From the NCBI GenBank assembly GCA_900538475.1, contig UPYT01000026.1:1-46943 (forward strand): 46,943 nt of DNA. Reading direction: 5' to 3'. The position numbers and the translations under genes were made by a program. Source of the stretch: an uncultured Clostridium sp. (GTDB lineage: Bacteria; Bacillota; Clostridia; Lachnospirales; Lachnospiraceae). The stretch's first letter is position 1. Each line of letters opens with the position of its first letter. This document shows positions 40,212 to 46,943 of this stretch, piece after piece. The notes beneath the pieces were generated by a model. That model searched no databases. It was not told where the DNA came from and was given only the letters and a program-made list of their open reading frames with translations.

Positions 40212-41827
40212 TAAAACTGCTGATTGTTGACGATGAACCTCTGGTACAGATCGGCATAAAATCTATGATAAACTGGGCAGAGCTTGGCATTGAAGTCTGC
40301 GGTACTGCCATGAACGGTCAGGCTGCCCTGGATATGATCCGGGAATACGCCCCGGAGCTGGTCATTACCGATATCAAGATGCCGATTATGAACGGCCTGG
40401 ATTTGGTGAAAGCCTGCAGAGACGAAATCGGCCCCATCCCCCTGTTTCTTGTTCTTACCAGCTATGAAGAATTTGAGCTGGTGAGGAAGGCTCTCTCCTA
40501 CCAGGTTGTTGATTATCTGGTTAAGCTTGAGCTGGATCCAGACAACCTCAGACAGGCTGTCGAACGGGCCCTGGAGCGATTAAACCAGCTAAAGGAAAGC
40601 GCTGCATACCGTCAGGCTGGCGGACGCCCCCTGCTGCAGAGTTATTCTGATAAATTTTTCATGCGTCTTCTCCACAATCTGTTTGACAGCCGGGAACAGT
40701 TTGCCATTCAGGTGCGGGATCTGCGCCTAGATTTTTCCCATCAGTGCTATCTGGCCTGCCACGGTGAAATTCACAGCGGAGTAGCCGCCCAGCTAAGCAG
40801 GGAAAAACAGATGAATCTGTATTCCAGCAGCCTGCAGATGATACGGGAAATATTTAATAAATATGCGCCCAGTTATGTTATTTCCCTTGATAAAATCCAT
40901 TTTGCCGCGGTTTTTCATTTTCCTACGATGGAAAAGGCCGATATTACCGCTGTACAAAACGGTATTTCCAACGCCTGCTCCATGGTACATAATTATTTTA
41001 ATGTATGGCTTTCCATAGGAATTGGAAGTGCTGTAGACGATCCCTTAAAAATAAGCGGATCCTATCAGGAAGCCCGACAGGCATTCAATCTGGCGGATCA
41101 GGAAAATCCTGTTGTTCCTTTTTCCCGGATTACCGATGACACCATGAAAAATGCCTTTAACATTACGGTTTTTAAAAACAGTCTGACACAGGCCTTTGAA
41201 GAGTTTGACACAGACGTACTCTACCGCACACTGACGGAAATTACAGAGCTTTTCATCTCCAATCCGCAGAAATATCTTCAGGCTGTAGATGCCGCCTGCA
41301 ATATTCTGTATCTTGCTCTTTCCCTTCTTCCCGGCAGTGAGGAAACCCTGGAAGAAATTTTTTCCGCCTATCCAGATGGATACCGTTCGATTTACAGGGC
41401 AGCCAGCATTATGGAGGTTACGCAATGGCTGAATACCCTTCGGGACGGGCTATGCAGCATTCTGAAAAACAAACGCAAAACCTACAAGGATCATGTTGTC
41501 TCTAATGTTCAAAAATATATTGATAATCACATCGAAGACCGGCTGACCCTAAACGATGTCGCGGCTGTATTTGGATTGACTCCCAATTATTTAAGCGCCC
41601 TTTTTAAGAAAAGCTGCAGCATCGGATTTACAGAATATATTACTCAGAAAAAAATAAGCCGGGCCAAGGCCCTTCTTCTGGAACAGGATTACAAGATCTA
41701 CGAGGTGGCAGACCGGCTGGGCTTTGAAAGCGCATTTTATTTCAGCAAAGTATTTAAAAAAGTAGAAGGCGTATCCCCCCGGGACTACATCCAATCCCAT
41801 ACCGCTGCGCCAAGCTACCGTGAATAA
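40208..41827 (+). CDS. AraC-family response regulator, YesN-like
   Basis: 539 residues. Receiver domain at 1-120 with acidic pocket Asp8/Asp9 and phosphoacceptor Asp55 in VITDIKMP. A long central domain of unknown fold (about 135-420) follows. The C-terminal pair of AraC helix-turn-helix motifs (about 435-530) includes DVAAVFGLTPNYLSALFKKS and YEVADRLGFESAFYFSKVFKKVEGVSPRDY (in parts). Partner of the upstream kinase. Likely activator of the divergent importer/lyase operon and perhaps of the glucuronidase gene. Confidence 0.94.
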   Translation: MIKLLIVDDEPLVQIGIKSMINWAELGIEVCGTAMNGQAALDMIREYAPELVITDIKMPIMNGLDLVKACRDEIGPIPLFLVLTSYEEFELVRKALSYQVVDYLVKLELDPDNLRQAVERALERLNQLKESAAYRQAGGRPLLQSYSDKFFMRLLHNLFDSREQFAIQVRDLRLDFSHQCYLACHGEIHSGVAAQLSREKQMNLYSSSLQMIREIFNKYAPSYVISLDKIHFAAVFHFPTMEKADITAVQNGISNACSMVHNYFNVWLSIGIGSAVDDPLKISGSYQEARQAFNLADQENPVVPFSRITDDTMKNAFNITVFKNSLTQAFEEFDTDVLYRTLTEITELFISNPQKYLQAVDAACNILYLALSLLPGSEETLEEIFSAYPDGYRSIYRAASIMEVTQWLNTLRDGLCSILKNKRKTYKDHVVSNVQKYIDNHIEDRLTLNDVAAVFGLTPNYLSALFKKSCSIGFTEYITQKKISRAKALLLEQDYKIYEVADRLGFESAFYFSKVFKKVEGVSPRDYIQSHTAAPSYRE

Positions 41828-41839
41828 AGGAGATTTCTT

Positions 41840-43777
41840 ATGTTTCAGGAACTTGCCAAGACCTATTGTACCACTTTTGTACCCTTTCATCCGGCTGCCC
41901 CTGCTGCAGTTCGAACTGCCTGGGAGCACCTGGATCCTTCCATTCTTTCCCTTCTTCTCAAAGATGGAGAACGCTGTTTGAAAGAGCCGTGGCCGACTCT
42001 TACTGCCACAGACTATCTTGATTTTACCAGAACCGGAAGAAGATCACTCTTTGAAGGCAAGCTGTTTGCCCGAAGAACCCTTCTCAATTCCATGCTTCTG
42101 GCAGAGTGTGCCGAGCATCAGGGACGCTTTCTGGATTCTGTTTTAAATGGAATCTGGTCTATCTGTGAGGAGACCTCCTGGTGTCTTCCTGCCCACAATT
42201 CCTATATCCGTGATACCCCTCAGCTTCCTCTTCCAGATGCACGGCGCCCGGTAATTGACTTATTCGCCGCGGAGACAGCTGCCATTCTTTCCACAGCCAG
42301 ATACCTGTTAAAGCAGGAGCTGGATGCAGTCAGTCCTGCTGTTTCTGTCCTTCTTGATAAGGCCCTGTCCGAACGTATCTTTGTTCCTTACCTGAACGAG
42401 CATTTCTGGTGGATGGGAGACGGCAAATCTCATATGAATAACTGGACTGTCTGGTGTACCCAGAATATTCTTCTGACTGCCGCACTGTCAGATATCAGTG
42501 AGGAAGTTCGCAGAGCTGTTTTTCTTAAGGCATGCGAAAGCCTTGACTATTTTCTTGCAGAATATGGGGAGGATGGCTGCTGTGATGAGGGCGCTCAGTA
42601 TTTTCACCACGCTGGCCTTTGTCTTTTTGGCTGTATGGAAATCCTCAATGCCATAACAGACGGACATTTCCACGCTTTATATGAGGAGCCGAAGATTAAA
42701 AATATTGCCTCCTACATTGTTCAGGTACATGCGGCAGGTCCCTATTACATCAATTTTGCAGACTGCTCTCCGATTGCCGGACAGTGCGGCGCACGAGAAT
42801 ATCTCTTTGGAAAACGCACCGCAAATCCCCGTCTTATGGGACTTGCTGCCGGAGATTTCCGCCAGTCACAGGACCCTCTGCTTAGAGAAGAACACAATCT
42901 TTTTTACCGCCTGCAGACGATTTTTTCCGCTCAGGAAATGACGGATTATGTGACAGCTGCTCCAACCACAGGAGATGATATTTATTATCCCAGCACCGGG
43001 CTTTTTATCGTCCGTGACAGTCGGTTTTGTCTGGCCGTAAAAGCCGGTGATAATGATGACAGCCATAATCACAATGACACCGGCAGCTTTACTATTTACA
43101 GAAACGGGCAGCCTCTCTTTGCTGATATTGGAGTGGAAACCTATCAGAAAAAAACATTTTCGGAAGAGCGTTATTCCATCTGGACCATGCAGTCTCAGTA
43201 TCACAATCTGCTTTCCTTTGCTGGATGTGACGAATCGGCTGCCATTTCACTTCCTTATGGATATGCAGTGAATTTTGGTTCTGCCAATTCAGAATCCGGC
43301 GCTCCCGCCATTGCCGCCATGCAGCACAACGGTCCCCAATATCGGGCAAACGATGTCCGCTGGCAGCTGACCGATACCTTTGGAGAAATTTCCATGGAAC
43401 TGGCAGACGCTTATCCAGAACAAAGGGTTTCATCTTATGTACGAACCGTTCGCCTGGATAAAGAAGAAGGAATTACCGTTACCGATGTGGTCAGCTGCGG
43501 CTCCCTTCAGCCAGTACTTTCTCTGATTACCTGTGAAGAGCCTTTCTGGAACGAAGAAACCTTGGAGCTTTTAATTCCTTTTTCAGAAACTTATGCTGTT
43601 CTGCTTGACAGCCAGACTGAGGCTTCCTCCTCTGTCTGCAAAATCCAGGGCGCCGCAAAGGTAATAAAAGAGCGGCTGCCCATTACGGACAACCGCCTCA
43701 AAACCGCCTGGAAGCAGGATATGTGGAGAACTCTTATTTACCTTCAATCCAACCAATGCTCCTTAAGTATCCAATAG
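41840..43777 (+). CDS. Second heparinase II/III-family protein, divergent subfamily
   Basis: 645 residues with no signal peptide. N-terminal toroid-like helical region (about 1-360) includes SHMNNWTVWCTQN (His198, Asn200, Asn201) and DEGAQYFHHAGLC (Tyr254, His256, His257). The C-terminal heparinase_II_III beta domain includes GDNDDSHNHNDTGSF (His409, His411, Asp413) and PLFADIGVETY. Overall it has little similarity to the other lyase at 31411, so the two should differ in substrate or cleavage mode, for example endo against exo. It is encoded with the regulatory pair, 12 bases after the regulator's stop, with AAAGGAG upstream, so it is expressed with the sensor at basal level. It could form the inducer from first imported oligomers. 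Confidence 0.85.
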   Translation: MFQELAKTYCTTFVPFHPAAPAAVRTAWEHLDPSILSLLLKDGERCLKEPWPTLTATDYLDFTRTGRRSLFEGKLFARRTLLNSMLLAECAEHQGRFLDSVLNGIWSICEETSWCLPAHNSYIRDTPQLPLPDARRPVIDLFAAETAAILSTARYLLKQELDAVSPAVSVLLDKALSERIFVPYLNEHFWWMGDGKSHMNNWTVWCTQNILLTAALSDISEEVRRAVFLKACESLDYFLAEYGEDGCCDEGAQYFHHAGLCLFGCMEILNAITDGHFHALYEEPKIKNIASYIVQVHAAGPYYINFADCSPIAGQCGAREYLFGKRTANPRLMGLAAGDFRQSQDPLLREEHNLFYRLQTIFSAQEMTDYVTAAPTTGDDIYYPSTGLFIVRDSRFCLAVKAGDNDDSHNHNDTGSFTIYRNGQPLFADIGVETYQKKTFSEERYSIWTMQSQYHNLLSFAGCDESAAISLPYGYAVNFGSANSESGAPAIAAMQHNGPQYRANDVRWQLTDTFGEISMELADAYPEQRVSSYVRTVRLDKEEGITVTDVVSCGSLQPVLSLITCEEPFWNEETLELLIPFSETYAVLLDSQTEASSSVCKIQGAAKVIKERLPITDNRLKTAWKQDMWRTLIYLQSNQCSLSIQ

Positions 43778-43783
43778 CAGCGA

Positions 43784-44428
43784 TTAAATATCATATCCAA
43801 CCATACGGATGTATGCTTTGATCAGTTCTATAATCTGATCATATTCCAGCTTACTGGCATTGATGGGCAGGTCGTAGTTGCTTACGTCCTCCCATTCTCT
43901 GCCAGTAAAATATCTGTGGTATTCTCTTCTCTGTCTGGTAATCTTTGTCAGCTTATCCAAGGCTTCCTTAGTATCTGCAAGACCGTCTGCTTCCATGGTT
44001 CTGCGAATGCAGGTAGCAGTATCTGCATAAACAAAAATTTTAATCAAATCCTCTTTTCCTGCTGTTTCCAGAATATAATCGGCACATCTGCCAATAATCA
44101 CGCAGGATTCATTTTCTGCCAGTTCCCGAATCACCTCTGACTGAAAACGGAACAGATTATCCGGAGATGTAACATCACCTTCAATTTTGGGATTTCCCGG
44201 CAGTGTATGGCGAATTCCTCCTACAATTCGACGCAGAAGATTGTTTCCCGCCTTCTCATCTGCCAATCTGAAATACTGCTCTCCTACTGCACTTTTTTCT
44301 GCTGTCAGACTCAAAATTTCATCATCATAAGCCGGAATTCCCAGCTCCTCTGCCAGCTTCTTTCCTACAATTTTTCCGCCGCTTCCATACTGACGTTCAA
44401 TGGTAATCACCAGCTTTTTTTTATCCAT
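43784..44428 (-). CDS. Cytidylate-kinase-like family protein
   Basis: A 214-residue P-loop protein of the cytidylate kinase-like 2 type: VITIERQYGSGGKIVGKKLAEELGIP (in parts, about 6-31), YDDEIL, and IIGRCADYIL. Similar proteins are common in Lachnospiraceae; the substrate is not established. The start at 44428 has AGGAGG; an upstream frame start does not. Converges on the lyase gene with only 6 bases between the stops. Own promoter at 44514-44541. Confidence 0.82.
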   Translation of the reverse strand: MDKKKLVITIERQYGSGGKIVGKKLAEELGIPAYDDEILSLTAEKSAVGEQYFRLADEKAGNNLLRRIVGGIRHTLPGNPKIEGDVTSPDNLFRFQSEVIRELAENESCVIIGRCADYILETAGKEDLIKIFVYADTATCIRRTMEADGLADTKEALDKLTKITRQRREYHRYFTGREWEDVSNYDLPINASKLEYDQIIELIKAYIRMVGYDI

Positions 44429-44513
44429 AAAGCACCTCCTGAATCCGCTTACAAGTAAGCTTAACACAGCTTTTTCTTTCAAATTTCCCGCCGTCCTGAA
44501 TAGTTACGTTTTT

Positions 44514-44541
44514 ATTATAACACAAATCAGGAAGGCTGCAA
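44514..44541 (-). promoter_or_regulatory. Promoter of the cytidylate-kinase-like gene
   Basis: TTGCAG (44536-44541), 16 bp, TATAAT (44514-44519) on the minus strand. It overlaps the 3' arm of the terminator of the preceding pseudogene. Confidence 0.65.
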
Positions 44542-44563
44542 AATTTTTTTACAGTCTTCCTGA
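44526..44563 (-). terminator. Terminator after the flavoprotein pseudogene
   Basis: ATCAGGAAGACTG pairs with CAGCCTTCCTGAT (44551-44563 with 44526-44538; one mismatch) on the minus strand, followed by TTGTGTT. It lies about 45 bases past the stop at 44608. Confidence 0.65.
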
Positions 44564-44607
44564 TATTTTCTGACTATTATCCTGCTCTTGTCAGAATCTT
44601 TTTCTGC

Positions 44608-46110
44608 TTATCTTTCATAAGCAGCAGCATTGGCGCCTGCAGTTCTTCCAAATACAACTGTATCAGTTAAGGCATTTCCACCGAGATGATTGCTTCCATA
44701 AATACCGCCGGTTACCTCGCCAGCTGCATACAGTCCCGGGATTACATTGCCTTCTGTATCAATCACCTCTGTGTTAAGGTTGATCTTTACACCGCCCATC
44801 GTGTGATGAACCGTAGGAACACGAGCTGCCGCATAGAAAGGAGCATCGTCAATGCCGTTGTTCTTCTGAGCATTATCGGTAAACAGAGTACGTCCAAACT
44901 CGTCCTCCTGACCTTCCAGATCACCGCCCAGACGATGACGGTTATATTCCTCTACACTTGCTTTGAGGTTTTCAGCCGGAACACCAATCTGTTCTGCCAG
45001 TTCTTCCAGTGTATCTGCCTTGTAAGCACGTCCGGCTGCTACCAGAGAATTTACGCTTTCATTAAAGTTGTTTACCTCATCGCCGGTAGGATAGCAGTCA
45101 CTGTTCATTACAATATACATTGTAGTATCCGGCTGCTCAAATAAAGCAAGCGTCATCTCATCACGGCGTCCGCCTTCGTTTACAAAACGATTGCCTTCTT
45201 TATTGACAAAGATACGGCTCTCTACAGAATGCTCAATATTTCCTGACAGGCTTCCTGTCTGGGGATCACCCAGAGGAAGCAGCTGGATATTGCCCATCTG
45301 AACCAGTTCTGCGCCGATTTCCTCTGCCATAACAATACCATCTCCGGTAATCGCTGTCGTATTGGTAGATGGAATGGTCTCGTCCAGTGTCGGCCACAGC
45401 TTTGTTTCCTCATTGTATTTCTCTCGCATCTCAATATTTCTTCCAAAGCCTCCGGTAGCCAGAACCACACCATTGTTAGCCTTAACGGTCACTTTGTTTC
45501 CGGTTTTCCCTTCGCACTCAACACCCACAACAGCGCCATCCTCAACAATCAGGTGTTTTGCTGTCGTTTCGTATTTCATAGTAATTCCTTCATTCTTATC
45601 CATATAAGCCTGATAGGTCTTGAAAAATCCGGATCCCTCCGGTTTTACCGGCTTATGCGCGGCTCCCACATATCACCGGTTACAGTAAAGAGTCCTGGCT
45701 GGAATTCCATTCCCAGATCCATCAGCCACTCTACACCATCATAGGCTTCATCAACCAGCTTACGAACCAGTTCCGGATCTCCCTGCTTGTCTCCGCCTTC
45801 ATAGGTCTGCTGATAATGGAAGTCCACGCTGTCTTCTCTGGCAAGATCCTCCTCACTGCCTTCATCTACAGCATTGAGAGCACCGCCGGCACCAATTACA
45901 ACTACATCTGCTGTCAGCTCCTCATCCTCTGCTGCCGTAACCTCCGGCTTCACAGCCTTAAGTGCTTCCACGTCTCCTCCTGCCTGCTTCACACAGTCTG
46001 CCACACCATCTAAAATGGCATTGCTCGTAAGCGTTGCACCAGAAACAGCATCAATACCAAGCCCCTGAAGTTCAACAATCTGATTTTCTGTGTTGCTTTG
46101 TTGCCTTATT
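44608..46110 (-). pseudogene. Flavocytochrome c / fumarate- or urocanate-reductase-like protein, three lesions
   Basis: Remnant of a secreted FMN- and FAD-binding reductase. The 3' end of the FMN-binding domain (GIDAVSGATLTSNAI, the ApbE flavinylation site) is followed by the FAD domain start DVVVIGAGG. That joins directly to ALNAVDEGSEEDL, so most of the Rossmann segment is deleted. The frame then breaks near 45660: one frame ends DMWEPRISR, and the next resumes AAHKPVKPEGSGFFKTY and runs to 44608 with HHTMGGVKINL and GLYAAGEVTGGIYGSNHLGGNAL. The 5' end (signal peptide and most of the FMN domain) is missing and joined to the end of the Rpn gene. Family members reduce fumarate, urocanate or related enoates at the membrane. 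Confidence 0.85.
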
Positions 46111-46116
46111 TCTTCC

Positions 46117-46888
46117 TTACCCCAGCAATTTCCGCACCACAGTTTCATGAATTCCTGTCAGATATGCTATTTCATCCATTGTCTTCCCTTTTCGTTTTAA
46201 TGAAGTTACTATTCTTCTTTGTTCACTTTTTACACCTTGTTTTTTACCTATTTTCTCACCTCGTTCTCTGCCAATCTTTTCTCCCCGCTTCTGGCCGATT
46301 TTTTCGCCTCGCTCCTGGCCTATCTTTTCGCCTCGTTCCTGACCTATCTTCTGACCTATCTTCTGACCGTTCCTCTCCCCATCCCTGTAAATCTTATCCA
46401 TCTCTCTGCACATAAACGTCACTCCTTCCTTAGTATTTTTAAATCGATAAACCTGTTGGCGCAGCACGGGATTATACATCTCTTCCGGCGCTTTGCAGTG
46501 AAAATCATGCATCAGCCGTCCCAGCGCGGTATCCTCCTGATTTTTGGAATCCACATAAATAATGTGGGCGCAGTCTGGAAAATCCCTGCCGTTTTCCTGG
46601 ATCTTTCTGCTGATGTGATAAATCGGAAGATGATACCCCAATGCATCTGTTTCCGTAATAAATATGACATAGCTATTGGGAAGTTTTTGATACGCTTCCC
46701 TTGGCTCCAGAAGATTCATATCCAGTAAACCGCTGTGATATCTGGCTCGCTTCGGGGATGCCCCTTCCCGCTTTTGCTGAATCTCCACATTGTAAAGATT
46801 GTGTTCCCTGTCCACAGCCACACAGTCCAGGATTGCCGATCTTCCCTGCAAATTTTTATAATCTGCCTGTAGTGTCTGAGAAATGACC
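46117..46888 (-). pseudogene. Rpn-family recombination-promoting nuclease, 5' truncated
   Basis: Reading frame of the Rpn/PD-(D/E)xK transposase-like family (PF12784). Residues ILDCVAVDREHNLYNVEIQQ contain the D and E-x-Q of the nuclease core. Rpn proteins promote RecA-independent DNA transfer in E. coli. The frame is open up to about 46888 (VISQTLQADYKNLQGRSA), where homologous coding text stops abruptly at the end of an IS-like sequence and a TAG follows, so the natural N-terminus is gone. A 244-residue product could still begin at TTG 46851. The C-terminal half carries 8-residue repeats (GQERGEKI type). Stop at 46117 abuts the flavoprotein remnant. Confidence 0.7.
46247..46366 (-). repeat. 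24-bp tandem repeat in the Rpn gene
   Basis: Four 24 bp units (46247-46270, 46271-46294, 46295-46318, 46319-46342) and two 12 bp half-units (46343-46354, 46355-46366), diverged by a few bases each. In the Rpn frame they encode GQERGEKI-type octads and GQKI half-octads, likely a charged helical stalk. Copy number probably varies between strains. Confidence 0.85.
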
Positions 46889-46943
46889 GTGAACTACCCA
46901 TTGTCTAAAGCCAATGGGCTTCCTGCTTCCCAGACCTCGTAAC
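46889..46943 (-). mobile_element. Right end of an IS200/IS605-type element with tnpB tail (partial)
   Basis: On the minus strand the hairpin CCCATTG-8 nt-CAATGGG (46897-46903 with 46912-46918) is followed by TAGTTCAC (46889-46896). This is the layout of IS200/IS605-family right ends, where a subterminal hairpin lies just before the cleavage site. Twelve codons (VTRSGKQEAHWL) and a TAG at 46905-46907 run in from the window edge and would be the C-terminus of a TnpB-like protein. The element appears to be inserted in the Rpn gene. Only about 55 bases are visible, so the family is inferred. Confidence 0.5.

Noticed and set aside
46247..46366. CRISPR-like regular repeat
   Set aside because: Units are contiguous, without spacers, in frame and protein-coding; it is a tandem coding repeat.

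Overview
The window reads as chromosome of an anaerobic, low-to-mid GC gut-type Firmicute, most likely a member of the Lachnospiraceae. The basis is the gene order ylxM-ffh-rpsP-khpA-rimM-trmD-rplS-lepB-rbgA-rnhB-yraN, strong AGGAGG ribosome sites, near-consensus sigma-A promoters (TTGACA, 17 bp, TATAAT-like), a YesM/YesN-type two-component system and a MalF/MalG-type sugar importer without its own ATPase. The species cannot be settled by reading.

Layout: 1-760 holds a palindromic extragenic element and a peroxiredoxin (bcp). 753-2528 has a MalY/PatB lyase and a small secreted wall-binding-repeat protein. 2714-5657 is a four-gene Fe-S/metal-cluster operon (a DUF134-NifX fusion, two ferredoxin-containing MinD-type ATPases and a NifX-family protein) that resembles the 'orange protein' (ORP) clusters of anaerobes. 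5650-15359 is the conserved ribosome/SRP/secretion block, interrupted by a decayed metallophosphoesterase. 15402-18806 has an asparagine-synthetase-like enzyme without its glutaminase cysteine and an anion-type permease. 18996-20384 is an SLC6-like (NSS) transporter. 20501-27065 is a divergent metal/molybdenum-type locus: a FecBCD-like importer, XdhC, a MocA-like/ModE-HTH fusion and a methyltransferase-NTPase fusion.

The most notable region is 27230-43777, a carbohydrate locus for a uronic-acid polymer. A sensor kinase and AraC regulator (38340-41827) are transcribed with a heparinase II/III-fold protein (41840-43777). They diverge from an operon of solute-binding lipoprotein, two permeases, a GH88 unsaturated glucuronyl hydrolase and a second heparinase II/III-fold protein. 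A GH2 beta-glucuronidase and a discoidin-domain protein follow beyond an unrelated kinase/nth pair. None of the degradative proteins shows a signal peptide and no sulfatase is present. The inferred model is import of unsulfated or desulfated glycosaminoglycan-like oligosaccharides, lyase cleavage in the cytoplasm, then removal of unsaturated ends by GH88 and saturated GlcA ends by GH2.

The right end (44526-46943) is decaying DNA: a flavocytochrome/urocanate-reductase-like pseudogene with three lesions, its 5' end joined to an Rpn-family nuclease gene that appears to be cut by the right end of an IS200/IS605-type element running off the window.
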